Translations under genes and position numbers: made by a program
Shown here: in pieces, positions 51,677 to 60,977 of the stretch
Position numbering within the stretch: the stretch's first letter is position 1
Layout: every line of letters starts with the position of its first letter
Source of the DNA: Mycolicibacterium sp. TY81
Lineage (GTDB): Bacteria > Actinomycetota > Actinomycetes > Mycobacteriales > Mycobacteriaceae
DNA: 64,000 nt
NCBI RefSeq assembly: GCF_018326285.1
Contig: NZ_AP023362.1
Location: 4,960,001 to 5,024,000 of the forward strand
Reading direction: 5' to 3'
Notes under the pieces: generated by a model
Databases searched by the model: none
Seen by the model: only the letters and a program-made list of their open reading frames with translations
What the model was told of the DNA's origin: nothing

Positions 51677-53977
51677 CTGCTGCACCGCATTCGTCGCTTC
51701 GTAGCTGAGAGTAAAAAGCCGATCCCGGAATAGCTCCGGTTCATCCAGCATTGAACGGGGATCGTCGGCTAATTTGAAGTCACGGCGGATCGCGCGTATT
51801 CCTTGCAGCACCGCGTCGGCCTCGGCAGCTTCGAGGGGAAGCTGGGCATGCAGCGACTCCAGCAACGACACCGCATCGGTCTTCCGGATCCTGCCCGGAT
51901 GATCCTTAATAAAATTCTTTCGAAGCCGGTTGATGACGGTCGAGATCCTCGCCTGCGCATGCTCGCGCATGGCCTCGCGTTGCCTCATCTCGATGTGCGC
52001 CAGAACAGGCTGAAAGTTCGTGTAGAACTCCTGCTGCAATTCGGGATTGGCGTCCTTCGCCAGCGCAAGATCCACCACACTCCGGGCGAAAGGCAGCTTT
52101 TCGAGCTCAAGCGCCCTGGCCAGTTCGCCCGCCGTGCTGGCCGCGACCGCAGCGTCCTTCAGCAACTTGAAGAGCCGCTGCCCACGTTTCGGTTTCACGT
52201 CTACCCACGCGGATTTGAAGGCCTGCGCCTGGTCGGCGGGCAGCACTGCCTCCGCGATCCGCAAGACGGCTTGATTAGCGAAAGCGACGGGCACGAGGTC
52301 CTCAAGTTCGACAAGCCCGGGTCGCCGTTCGCCGTCTGCGGTGTCGGCGACGGTGAATACAAGCGAAGGCGGAAGTAGTCCCTTAATCGCCTTCACGTCC
52401 TCGATTGCCGCCCGGCCCTCGCCGTCGTCGTCGACCATTACGAGCACTGCCGGTTTGTCCTCGTCGCGTCCGCGGGCCAGGTGAACCATGTACGCGATAT
52501 TGCGAGCACCTCCGCATGGGACGAGCGTCAGCGTGTTGAGGTCGAGCGCGTTGCCGCTGGGCGCGACCCTCCGGGCCACGGCGCTGGCTCCGGCGAGTAG
52601 AACCGGATCAGCCTGGCCCTCCAGCATCAGATTGCACGAACTGATGAACGTCGTTTCGGCGACAAACGCGCCCAGCGCAGATCGCAGCGGCTCATAGTGG
52701 TTACGCCCCGCGTTCTTTACGACCCGTGTGCCCTCCTCGTTCTCGCCCTTCTCCAGGACTCGAATTCGCTCGGCGTGGTTCTTGTCGATCAGGAACGGGG
52801 AGTGAGTGACGTAAACGACCTGAACCGGGGCCGCCGTGTCAGTGTCCGGGTGAGCGAAGGCTTCGAAGATCCGCAACAGATCCTGTTGTCCCGAGTTAGA
52901 AAGGAAGGCGTCGGGCTCGTCCATCAGCAGGATCTCGCCCTTGCTCCGGTCGTGCGACAGGTACTGGACGAAGTAGCTAAGGAAGTATTGGAGGCCCTGG
53001 CTTCGCTCCGCGAATGTGTAGTCTGTGCCCGTCCGGTCGCGGATCGTGAACACCAGGTCGAAATCGCGCAGTCGCAGTTGCAGGGAGAAGTCGCTGTCTT
53101 GGGTCCACCACCGACGGAAATTGAGACTATCGGCCAGTTTCCGGTTGAACTTCTTCACGAGGGCCTCGGCGTAACCCTCTGAGATCGAGATCGCGGCTCC
53201 AAGCTCACTGAACTCGTCCTCGGTAATTCCGGCGACGTCGAGGAGGAGCCGCCGGGCAAGATTCCACTGTTCGAGCAGCCGGTCGCTGGGCGGGTCATCG
53301 GCCCCGTCGTACACCGGCCTGGCCTCACCTGCGGGCGGAGTCTCCAGCGACTCGGGGTTGCGGCGTAGGAAGGACATCCGGCCGAGCCAGCCCTCGCGGG
53401 TCCGACCGGTTCGGGATGTATCGCCAGCCAGGTAGGCGATCTCGACGCTGTCCGGAAGCGGTACACGTGCGTCGATTCGAAACGAACGTGGCAGCGTGAG
53501 GCCAGAAAGCGTGTCGTCGACCTGAACGGATTCTTCACCGACGTACACGACCGTTCTGTCATGGAATCGGAAGAGTTGGAAACAGTCGATCGTCTCCGCA
53601 CTCCATTTCGCCAATTCGAGGACGGCGGCGTGTTCCTCCACAGTGAGATCTGTGAACTCGCCACCGAATTCGGGCAGGCTCGGTGCTGCTTCTTCCGCAA
53701 ATTCTGTCGAGTACCTGCAAAAGTCGCGCCTGACGAACCCCTTGCCGGTTAGCAGCGCCTCGATCGCGTATAACAGCTGGCTCTTGCCTGCTTCATTCGC
53801 ACCGACCACAGTGGTGACGTCGGGCTCCATTGGGATGCGCACGAAGGGGAAGAACAGCTCGTCGTCACCGATGAGATCCCACGGGTTCGGCGTCGAGGTC
53901 GTGTCCTCCCTACTCTTGCGCAAATAGTCGAAATTGAACGAGCGGTAGAACCGCACGTACATGGTCGAGAGTTTCAC
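51668..53977 (-). CDS. OLD-family ATPase with TOPRIM nuclease domain
   Basis: About 769 residues. An SMC-like ABC ATPase: Walker A VVGANEAGKSQLLYAI near 57-72, FAERSQGLQYFLSYF (signature), EILLMDEPDAFLSN (Walker B) and VYVTHSPFLI. The TOPRIM domain follows: LMLEGQADPVLLAG (Glu) and VLVMVDDDGEGRAA (DxD). This is the plan of OLD nucleases used in phage defence (P2 Old, GajA). No UvrD helicase (Gabija) and no separate AriB (PARIS) accompanies it; the nearest partner is a GHKL ATPase 241 bp upstream. Start at GTG 53977 behind GGGGGGA. Confidence 0.85.
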   Translation of the reverse strand: MKLSTMYVRFYRSFNFDYLRKSREDTTSTPNPWDLIGDDELFFPFVRIPMEPDVTTVVGANEAGKSQLLYAIEALLTGKGFVRRDFCRYSTEFAEEAAPSLPEFGGEFTDLTVEEHAAVLELAKWSAETIDCFQLFRFHDRTVVYVGEESVQVDDTLSGLTLPRSFRIDARVPLPDSVEIAYLAGDTSRTGRTREGWLGRMSFLRRNPESLETPPAGEARPVYDGADDPPSDRLLEQWNLARRLLLDVAGITEDEFSELGAAISISEGYAEALVKKFNRKLADSLNFRRWWTQDSDFSLQLRLRDFDLVFTIRDRTGTDYTFAERSQGLQYFLSYFVQYLSHDRSKGEILLMDEPDAFLSNSGQQDLLRIFEAFAHPDTDTAAPVQVVYVTHSPFLIDKNHAERIRVLEKGENEEGTRVVKNAGRNHYEPLRSALGAFVAETTFISSCNLMLEGQADPVLLAGASAVARRVAPSGNALDLNTLTLVPCGGARNIAYMVHLARGRDEDKPAVLVMVDDDGEGRAAIEDVKAIKGLLPPSLVFTVADTADGERRPGLVELEDLVPVAFANQAVLRIAEAVLPADQAQAFKSAWVDVKPKRGQRLFKLLKDAAVAASTAGELARALELEKLPFARSVVDLALAKDANPELQQEFYTNFQPVLAHIEMRQREAMREHAQARISTVINRLRKNFIKDHPGRIRKTDAVSLLESLHAQLPLEAAEADAVLQGIRAIRRDFKLADDPRSMLDEPELFRDRLFTLSYEATNAVQQEA

Positions 53978-54103
53978 TGATCCCCCCAGAATTCGTAGCC
54001 TTACCCGATCCCCGATGGTATTCCGAGGCACCGACACGACCGCGCCGCTGAAACAACTCAACCCTCGGCGGCCGAGACGCCGGCCTTTGCCGACGCCTGC
54101 TAC

Positions 54104-54205
54104 TCACGGCGAAGAGGTGTGCGCATTCTCCGACGTGACGAAACGGTACAACCAATTGGCGATATCGGACATCAAGTGTGTGCGGCGAGGCCCCAGCAGG
54201 TGACT
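54104..54205 (-). pseudogene. Scar of a second hsdR (last ~33 codons)
   Basis: Read on the minus strand this stretch gives LLGPRRTHLMSDIANWLYRF and VTSENAHTSSP-stop, matching the C-terminus of the intact HsdR (GRSHLMSDIAKWFYQVV). At DNA level TTGGCGATATCGGACAT (17 bp) is identical at 54156-54172 and 38453-38469, with further matches on both sides. The similarity begins right after the stop of the GHKL gene, marking a recombination junction. Nothing of the upstream hsdR remains. Confidence 0.75.
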
Positions 54206-54218
54206 GATCGTGCCATGC

Positions 54219-56267
54219 CTACTCTTCGCGGATTGGTGATGCGGTGCTCTGTCCCCCGGCGTCCGTCGGCGGTTGTTGAGTCTCTGCCGGGCTCGCCTCG
54301 GGGGCCGCATTGCCCTCCGTCAGGAGACCTTCGGGGATGACGTCGCCGTGGTTGCGTCGGAGGTAGTCGCGTGCGTCTTCGAGCGAGGGGTCATGTTGCA
54401 GGCTCTTCTGGAAGTAGTCGAGCCTGCGCTTGGCGTCGTTGATGATCTGCCCCCAGTCCCGGACCCAGACTCTGACCCGGGCGCCCGGGGCCTCCGGCAA
54501 GTCTGGCTCGAACACCACGCCCTGCTCGCGGCCCCGCTGGTTGGCCTCCTGGCGCACATCATCATCAAGCTCGCTTGTGACGAGCCAGAAATCCCACTGT
54601 GTTGTGCTGCTTGCGAACCGCGGATCCTTTGCGACCGCCTTCGCGTAAGACTTGATCTGGTTCAGCTCGGTCATGCTCGCCACTACTTTGGGAGCCTTCA
54701 GCTCCACCACCAAGTGCCTATTGCGGTCATGCTCGGTGGCCGCGGCCGATAACAGGAGATCGAGGCGACCTATCGTGCCATCAAGGCGTTTTACCGGGGT
54801 TTTGTCGGCGCGGGCTTCTCCAAGAAGTTCGAGGTGTCGGTCCAGCGCCGCACTGAGGCCCCGTTCGCTGACCATAAAGTTGTATTGCTCGCCGAACACC
54901 CACAGCTCGCGCTCCAAGATGCGGTGCAGGTGCTCGCGCTCTCCAACCATCTTGTGCGCCTCGGGATCGAACACCATCAGGTCGAGGGCGCGCAGAAACT
55001 CCAAGCGGTTGGTGACGTCCGTCGAGGCCCGAATCACCCGAGAGAGCCCGGTGTTGCGCAGAAGACGGTCGAGTTGCTCGCGCTCTTCCGCCGGTAGGCC
55101 AACGTACTCATCGAGCAGGGCACCGACATCGCCCGGGCGCTGTTGGATCGAGTCCTTGAGCAACCCCAGCGTCAGGCGCTTCTTAGTCTTTTCTTTGGGG
55201 ATGTGCCGCCGGATCGACGTGGCTACTACATCGAACGTAGCTCGCTCGACCTTCTCCTCCTCCGAGGAAGGCTCGCCTTCGTAGGGGTAGACATTGCCGG
55301 ACTTCCACTCCTCCACAAGTTCGCGGCGCCGCTCGGCGCGTCGAGCATCGAGATAGTCATCGAGGACCTGGTCGAGTTCTTTGAGCAGGACGCCCAGAAC
55401 GGTCGGCGTCGTCTCCATCCGGGCGACGGGCCACTGGTCGTGATGTTCGGGCATCGCGTCCCAGAGCAGGTAGGCCGAGTAGGTGAAGTCCAGGCCCGGC
55501 GCGGCGTCGAGCGTGTCTACGACAACCGCATCGGCATCGCAGAGATGGATCACCCGCTCCTTGGCCTTGGTCCACTCGATGACGCGCAGCTTCGCATGAT
55601 GCACGGTGCCGTCGTGTTCCCACTCGACCGGAAGCTGAGTATCGCGGGCGATGTTGTCCGCCGGGTGGATGCGCTGACCGTCGTAGGTGACCTCCACCCC
55701 GGTATGGCTGATGAGATACGGCGCCAGCGTCGTACCAATTCGTTCCGCGGCCGCGTCACGATCGAGCGGATCCAGGGACTCCTTGCCCTCGCCGATGAAT
55801 CGTGTGCCTGTGTCCGCACTCGTCTCGATCGGGTCGGACACCTCGACATCCGTGCGACTGATTGCGCGGGCACGGATGACCGTCTGCACCCGTTTGCCGT
55901 CGATGCGGTCACCGACGGTCTCCCAAGTCACCTGTGTACCCAGCGCGAAAGCGCGGAGACGGCCCTGGCCGAAGCGCCCGTGCAGCGGCCTCCTTTCGCC
56001 TTTGCTGCGCAGGGCAGTCCTCTTCCACGAGTTGCCGACCCACTTGAACTCGGTGGAGATGTCTTCCGGCGCCATGCCGTGGCCATCGTCAGTGACCTCG
56101 GCCCCGACTACGACGTCAGTCTCGTTCCGATGCAACACCACGGTCACGTGATGCGCGTCGGCATCGAGGCTGTTCCAGACGAGTTCAATCACGGCCCTAA
56201 CCGGATCGTTCTCGTGGGCGAGCTTCTGGACGTGATCGTCGCCAGCTTCGAGTCGATACGTCTTCAC
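54219..56267 (-). CDS. GHKL ATPase with PD-(D/E)XK-like C-terminal nuclease
   Basis: About 682 residues from GTG 56267 (no clear ribosome site; the frame is open to 56390). N-terminal Hsp90/MutL/MORC-type ATPase: IELVWNSLDADA (N-box Glu, Asn, Asp), VTDDGHGMAPEDI (G1) and HGRFGQGRLRAF (G2). A central helical region follows. Near residues 535-580 are GRLDLLLSAA and HLVVELKAPKVV, which give the Asp and the E-x-K of a restriction-type nuclease fold. GHKL proteins fused to or paired with nucleases are known in R-M-linked MORC/MutL-like families. It probably belongs with the OLD gene downstream. Confidence 0.8.
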   Translation of the reverse strand: MKTYRLEAGDDHVQKLAHENDPVRAVIELVWNSLDADAHHVTVVLHRNETDVVVGAEVTDDGHGMAPEDISTEFKWVGNSWKRTALRSKGERRPLHGRFGQGRLRAFALGTQVTWETVGDRIDGKRVQTVIRARAISRTDVEVSDPIETSADTGTRFIGEGKESLDPLDRDAAAERIGTTLAPYLISHTGVEVTYDGQRIHPADNIARDTQLPVEWEHDGTVHHAKLRVIEWTKAKERVIHLCDADAVVVDTLDAAPGLDFTYSAYLLWDAMPEHHDQWPVARMETTPTVLGVLLKELDQVLDDYLDARRAERRRELVEEWKSGNVYPYEGEPSSEEEKVERATFDVVATSIRRHIPKEKTKKRLTLGLLKDSIQQRPGDVGALLDEYVGLPAEEREQLDRLLRNTGLSRVIRASTDVTNRLEFLRALDLMVFDPEAHKMVGEREHLHRILERELWVFGEQYNFMVSERGLSAALDRHLELLGEARADKTPVKRLDGTIGRLDLLLSAAATEHDRNRHLVVELKAPKVVASMTELNQIKSYAKAVAKDPRFASSTTQWDFWLVTSELDDDVRQEANQRGREQGVVFEPDLPEAPGARVRVWVRDWGQIINDAKRRLDYFQKSLQHDPSLEDARDYLRRNHGDVIPEGLLTEGNAAPEASPAETQQPPTDAGGQSTASPIREE

Positions 56268-56698
56268 GCGCGTATCGTGCCAGGCGGCACAGACAGGCGG
56301 TGCGCACACCAGAGGTCGGGACCGAGTGAAACCGATATTCGGCTCCGTGGCGGTTCTAAACCTCTTCACCGACCTGCCCGTCTTCCTCATTCCACCCGAC
56401 GGCCGACGACGCGCAACTCAGAGCACACCGTCGAACGGCGCACTTTCGGAGCCCGGGGCCGATGGCACATCCGGCACGAACACCAGTTGTGGCCTGTGGA
56501 GGTCCACTCCCACCGGCACCGCCCCAGTGCCATAGGCCCGCCAGCATCGAGATCAGGAAGGGAGCAGAGGGGATCACCACCGCAGAGGTGCACGGCGCGA
56601 TGGGCGACTTCACCGCGGAGCAACCGAACAGCTAAGGGCGCGTGAGCATCACCGCAGATCTCCCCGGAATCAACAACACTTGTGGTTACCCTGCCAGA
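56268..56698. other. Intergenic region with no supported gene
   Basis: 431 bp between the divergent GHKL and frameshifted genes. No coding frame with a family match. TACCCT at 56687-56692 lies 6 bp before the ATG at 56699 and fits a leaderless -10. Confidence 0.4.
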
Positions 56699-57565
56699 AT
56701 GGGAGACGGGGACTCGCAGGACGCGCGTTCGGTCGGGCCGAAAGCTCCGCGGCCGGTTGAGGAAACCGCGGAGGTGATGGTCACCGTCAAGACCTACCCG
56801 AACCCGAGCGAGACCTACGGGCGAAACCGTGTGCGTGGCCGGTGTCCGGCTGGATCGCGGCCGGCCCGAGTGGATCCGGCTGTACCCGGTGAAGTTCCGC
56901 AACGCCGACTTCGACAGCACGTTCAAGAAGTACGAGATCATCCGGGTAAACGGCACCTACCACCAGGTCAACGACAACCGGCCCGAGTCGTTCCGGCCGC
57001 GGCAGGACGACATGATCCACGTCGAGCGCCTGGACAGCAAGAAGAACTGGCTGCTGCGCCGCAGCAATCTCGGCTCCCTAATCGGAGAGACGACGATGTG
57101 CGAGCTCCTCGCACAGAACCCGAAGGGCGGCATGAGCAAACCGTCGCCATCGCTCGGACTGATCAAGCCCACCGACATCGAGACCTCGGTGATCGACGGC
57201 GACCCGTGGAGCCCCGCGGAGCAGGCGAAGGTCGACCACGCATCTGAGCCCGACCTGTTCGGTACCTCAATGGTGCCGCTCGAACCCGCCCCATACGCTG
57301 TCCGCTACAAGTACCGATGTGCAGCTGCGAAATGCCCCGGGCACGACCAGAAGACCTCGACTGGGAGGTCGGGCAAGCCGGTCGTCGGTGGAAGGCCGAA
57401 TACGGCGACGCCGGCGCCCGCGAGGCGCTGCTGAAACGATGGCGCGACGATATGGTGTTGCCGGACAAGGACATTCACTTCTACGTAGGCAATCAGAACC
57501 GTTATCGACGGACCTTCTCCGTCCTCGGCACCTGGTACCCGAAGGTCGAGGACGTCCTGTTCTAG
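56699..57565 (+). pseudogene. Hypothetical gene with two single-base frameshifts
   Basis: One reading frame of about 288 codons seems to be split into three. Segment 1 (from ATG 56699) ends near VKTYPNPSETYG; an extra G in the GGG at 56819-56821 moves the frame. Segment 2 continues VAGVRLDRGRPEWIRLYPV through the charged centre to KYRCAAAKCPGHDQ; a missing base near 57350-57353 returns to the first frame. Segment 3 reads DLDWEVGQAGRRWKAEYG to GTWYPKVEDVLF. A CxxxxxC pair suggests metal binding. It converges with the DUF488 gene, an arrangement that may be functional. No known function. Confidence 0.65.
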
Positions 57566-58035
57566 ACGTGCACCACAGCGGCATCCGGGCGTGCCTTCAT
57601 CAGACGGTGCACCACGATATCGCGATGACACTCCGCGTGGTCCTGTTCGAAGCACAGCAACGCCACCACGCCACCGTCGAGGAGTTCGGACACGTGATCC
57701 AGCGCGTCGCTAGCAGCGGCGGTCTCGAGGACATCTCTGTACCGGGCGCGCGACTCCGGCTCACCGGCCCGGAACCCGGCGCGGTTGTCCTTCGGGTTAC
57801 CCAGCGCGCGATAATGCACGTAACCAATCCCCACGGCGGCGAGGGCCTCGGACAGCTTCGTCTTCGACAGTCCGGGCTTACGGCTCAGCGGCGTCAGGCG
57901 GACGTCCACCAGCACACGCACGCCCTGTTCGAGCAGCTGGGTGACGAGACCGTCCACGCTTTTTCCCTCGTACCCGATGCTCACCAAGGTCCCCGTGACG
58001 GCGATATGCGCGGCGTTGGTGTCAGAGGTGGCCAT
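57562..58035 (-). CDS. DUF488-family protein
   Basis: 157 residues: TLVSIGYEGKSVDGLVTQLL, VLVDVRLTPLSRKPG, YVHYRALGNPKDNR and LLCFEQDHAECHRDIV. The last motif, with Cys/Glu/His, and the DxR near the start are typical of DUF488, a common but uncharacterised family that turns up in mobile and defence-rich regions. Converges with and overlaps the frameshifted gene by 4 bp. Confidence 0.85.
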   Translation of the reverse strand: MATSDTNAAHIAVTGTLVSIGYEGKSVDGLVTQLLEQGVRVLVDVRLTPLSRKPGLSKTKLSEALAAVGIGYVHYRALGNPKDNRAGFRAGEPESRARYRDVLETAAASDALDHVSELLDGGVVALLCFEQDHAECHRDIVVHRLMKARPDAAVVHV

Positions 58036-58486
58036 GGCTCCCTATCGTGCAGTATCGCCAGCGGCAGTGGGCAGTAAACCAGGCGGTGCGCAGCGGAACC
58101 GCACCCATGCTGGCCGCCCGCTGCACCAACCAGCGTATGTCGCGTGCTGTGGCTCTGGAATTTCCTGGGAGTGCCGCAGCCACCATTCGAATCCCCAGCT
58201 TAGGGTGAGCCAGGTGAAGTGGGGTGTGTCCATGACTCAGACCGCAGAAGAGATCATCGAAGAGCCCGGGTCATCTTGGCGGCGCGCTGCAGCACTGCGC
58301 TCGAAGGGGCAAGAACCACCGATGCCACCCACGTAGATCAGGGCGATATGCGCGCGGGGCATCAGCGCATCCGAGCCGCTAGCCCGCGTGCAGCACCGAT
58401 AAGCCCGCTGACCTCGCCAGGTTGTACGTCCCAGGCACCGGAGGTAACCGAAAGCCCACGGACAGCCTGTCGAGGTGATTCCCGTA
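58036..58486. other. Mostly empty intergenic stretch
   Basis: 451 bp. The only possible gene is a 34-codon frame (58232-58336, plus), listed separately. No repeat or RNA gene was seen. Confidence 0.4.
58232..58336 (+). CDS. Possible 34-residue peptide
   Basis: ATG 58232 opens a short frame (MTQTAEEIIEEPGSSWRRAA, ending QEPPMPPT), with an AGGTG about 17 bp upstream. Charge pattern and codon use look coding, but there is no family match, so it may be a remnant. Confidence 0.25.
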   Translation: MTQTAEEIIEEPGSSWRRAAALRSKGQEPPMPPT

Positions 58487-58660
58487 TTAGCGCTTCGGCG
58501 GCTGCTGTTTCGCGAGGTACGCCTTGACGGCCGCGGAGCGTCGGTGGTCCGGTGGGACCTCCCGGCCCTCCAGCTTGGCCGAGGCTTTCGTGGCGCGGAC
58601 GGCGGCCTTCTTGACGGCCGCTTCGGACACAACCACCTTCTTCGTTGTCTGTCGAGCCAT
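58487..58660 (-). CDS. Small basic hypothetical protein
   Basis: 57 residues, very basic and Ala/Lys rich (MARQTTKKVVVSEAAVKKAA onward, then EGREVPPDHRRSAAVKAYLA). GGAGGTG lies 6 bp upstream of ATG 58660, a strong ribosome site. The composition is that of a DNA- or RNA-binding tail. Function unknown. Confidence 0.55.
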   Translation of the reverse strand: MARQTTKKVVVSEAAVKKAAVRATKASAKLEGREVPPDHRRSAAVKAYLAKQQPPKR

Positions 58661-58828
58661 CGCCGCACCTCCGCGAACCAACTAGGTGAGCCGACGGTAC
58701 CGCCGGCGGCGGAGCGTGACCACTACGTTTTCGCCCTCATGGGATTGATGAAGCTGGAGCAGCGGACAAACACCGGCCGTCCGATTCCGTTCGCGCCTGT
58801 GGACGCTGCCTGGCCGGGTGCGGCGTCG

Positions 58829-59431
58829 TCACTGCCGGGCGTGTGGTGTGTATCCGAGATGGTCGGCGCAGGTAGCACAGAGGGTTTTGACCCAGACGCG
58901 GCGGCTGCGGTGCAGGATGCCGGGTTGTCCGCACCGTTCGCAGATGGTGGCGGAGGCGCGTTCGGCGGCGTCGGTGATGGCGTCCATGGCGTCAAGAAGC
59001 TCAGGATCTGGATTGTCACCGCTGGCCTGACAGTAGTAGCGCAGAGTGCCGAACTTCTCCTTGATCTGGTGCACGCGGTAGCGGGGGTCGAGGCGGGTGA
59101 GGTGTCTGTCGGTGGCGATCACGAGGGGGTACCAGCCGGCGTCGACGCTCACCCAGCGTCCCCACCCGTCCGGGATGCGTCGCAGGATGGCCTCGATCTC
59201 GGCCGCGTGCTCTCCGGCGTCGGGTGGGAGGCGCAGGGCGTTGCGATGCTTGTGGGGATCGATGTCCAGTGCCTTCAGTCGGGCGAAGGCGGCGTTGGCG
59301 TCCTCGGGTGTGGCGGTGCCGTTGTTGAGCCCCTCGCTCATGGTGGCGATGTCGGATTCGGCGGCCCGCAAGAGGATCTTCTCCGCCTCAGTCAGCTCCG
59401 GGATGCCGTCACCGTCTCCGTTTGTCGTCAC
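58829..59431 (-). CDS. Zinc-ribbon hypothetical protein
   Basis: 200 residues. The centre has GRWVSVDAGWYPLVIATDRHL, RVHQIKEKFGTLRYYCQ, seen in a widespread uncharacterised family; the C-terminus has CERCGQPG and CATCADHLG, two CxxC pairs expected to bind zinc. Overlaps the preceding small gene by 4 bp (ATGA). Confidence 0.7.
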   Translation of the reverse strand: MTTNGDGDGIPELTEAEKILLRAAESDIATMSEGLNNGTATPEDANAAFARLKALDIDPHKHRNALRLPPDAGEHAAEIEAILRRIPDGWGRWVSVDAGWYPLVIATDRHLTRLDPRYRVHQIKEKFGTLRYYCQASGDNPDPELLDAMDAITDAAERASATICERCGQPGILHRSRRVWVKTLCATCADHLGYTPHARQ

Positions 59432-59685
59432 AGGTACATCCCCTCGGCCGAGGTGACGCGGTAGCGGTCGCTGCCCACCTCGGCGAGCAGTCGGGAGGTG
59501 GCCAGGAGGCCGGTGTCATCGGCGGCCAGGACCGCGCGGTGCACGATCTCGCGCAGGTCGCTGACGCTGCTTTGCTCGGGTAGCTCGTTGAGGTAGGCGC
59601 CGGCATCGGTGATCGCCAGGCGCCGGGCACCGCTTTCCATTGCCACGTCGAGCGGCGTTGGCGCTGCGTTTTCGGTGAGAGTCAT
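59428..59685 (-). CDS. Small hypothetical protein upstream of the zinc-ribbon gene
   Basis: 85 residues from ATG 59685: TLTENAAPTPLDVAMESGAR, then ITDAGAYLNELPEQSSVSDL. Mostly helical, acidic. Coupled by ATGA to the zinc-ribbon gene, so the two probably form an operon. The size and acidity resemble antitoxin-like partners, but no motif supports this. Confidence 0.6.
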   Translation of the reverse strand: MTLTENAAPTPLDVAMESGARRLAITDAGAYLNELPEQSSVSDLREIVHRAVLAADDTGLLATSRLLAEVGSDRYRVTSAEGMYL

Positions 59686-59864
59686 CGCTTCGAGGGGGTC
59701 GGCGGGATGGAGCAAAGTTGTACAGATTCTCACCCCGCCGCGAAACTGGCATGGACTTTTCGCCGTCGTGCCGCCACTCGTTGAGCCACAACGGTTCGGA
59801 CCGCGAGGTGATGGCACGAAAACCATGCGACGCGATGGCGTCGGCGGTGTCATTCTTAAGTCCC

Positions 59865-60698
59865 GTGACCGACGACGAGCGCCCGTTGACCGCTGCCGAG
59901 AACCGCGAACGCAGCGAGCATGCCCGCGCTCAGGCGCGTGCACGCTACCTCGCCTATCTGGCGACGGTGCTGGACCAGCGGGGCGTCGCGGATCCCGTCG
60001 GCGTGGCAGACGCGGTGTTGGTGGCGTTGACCGAGTGGCCTGACATCGAGACCGGTCAGCTCTGCCCCTGCTCCTGCCACCCACAACTGCCCAGCAGCGA
60101 TCTCCACGACTTCGGCTTCGCCTGCAATTGCACCCGCACACGCGACCAACGGCGCGACTCAGTCCGCGAACTGCTCAACAGTATCGACGAATATTGGCAG
60201 TCACCGGAAGGCCTCGCGGTCCGCGCCGCCGACAACGCCGCCGACCAGGAGTTGCAAGCCTGGCTGGCCCATCAGCAGGATGTCGTCGTCAATAGCTACG
60301 GCGGCTGGGCACCCGAACAGTGGCGCGGTACCGTCGACGGACACAGCTTCTACTTTCGCGAACGCGGCGGGGACTGGGACCTCGAAATCGACGTGCGCCC
60401 CTTGGGACAATCCATGCGAGTCGTCGGCGGCCAGAATGCCGACGGAACCACCCGTTACCGACATCTGGAACTGGAACGTGGCGACATCATCGCTTCCGGC
60501 ACCTCCTACACCGATGGCTACGGAGCCACACCCGTCGAACGCGCCCAGTTCATCGTCACCACCATCCGAGACCACCTGGCCCGCGCCGAATGCACCCACT
60601 ATTTGGACAGGCTCGATGCGCTCAGCGCAGTCATCGGGTGTACGGCGAAGTGGTGCCCGCGATGCGGAGCACGCCTGGAATCGCCTCGATTGGAGTGA
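59865..60698 (+). CDS. Hypothetical protein with Cys clusters
   Basis: 277 residues from GTG 59865. Cys-rich segments GQLCPCSCHPQL with FACNCTRTRD, and the C-terminal CTAKWCPRCGARL, suggest two metal sites. The middle (WRGTVDGHSFYFRERGGDWD) is beta-rich; no family was recognised. Divergent from the 59685 operon. Confidence 0.6.
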   Translation: MTDDERPLTAAENRERSEHARAQARARYLAYLATVLDQRGVADPVGVADAVLVALTEWPDIETGQLCPCSCHPQLPSSDLHDFGFACNCTRTRDQRRDSVRELLNSIDEYWQSPEGLAVRAADNAADQELQAWLAHQQDVVVNSYGGWAPEQWRGTVDGHSFYFRERGGDWDLEIDVRPLGQSMRVVGGQNADGTTRYRHLELERGDIIASGTSYTDGYGATPVERAQFIVTTIRDHLARAECTHYLDRLDALSAVIGCTAKWCPRCGARLESPRLE

Positions 60699-60820
60699 GT
60701 TAATAGATTCCCTTGGCGACGAAATCTCCGCCTCCGCGCGGTCCTCACCCGTGGCGGTAAGGGACCCGTACGGTTGACTCCGGACCGGCCGGCTCGTGAC
60801 CCAAGGAGCCCGAAGACAAA

Positions 60821-60850
60821 ACCCGTTGGTAGCTGGCACTACCAACGGGT
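60821..60850 (-). terminator. Strong hairpin terminator downstream of the XRE gene
   Basis: ACCCGTTGGTAG-CTGGCA-CTACCAACGGGT, a perfect 12-bp stem with a 6-bp loop. On the minus strand it is followed by TTTTGTCTT, so it is an intrinsic terminator for the XRE gene 128 bp upstream; on the plus strand it may also stop the 60698 transcript. Confidence 0.75.
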
Positions 60851-60977
60851 ACGCCCCGGGGAGCGCTGTCTTGGCGGACCGCAGTAGTGTATCGCCAAGG
60901 TTGCACTAGTGGTGCATTTGGGACATCCGCGTCGGCTATTTTCGCTCCTGCAAACTCGCCCAACGATCCGCCGGGAC

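Noticed and set aside
51520..51708. Small plus-strand frame right of the IS
   Set aside because: No ribosome site or motif, and its end overlaps the OLD gene on the other strand.
51668..56267. Gabija or PARIS system
   Set aside because: No UvrD-like helicase is adjacent, and ATPase and TOPRIM are in one protein with a GHKL partner, which fits neither system.
60745..60963. 72-codon minus-strand frame across the hairpin
   Set aside because: It would read through the strong terminator hairpin and has no motif.
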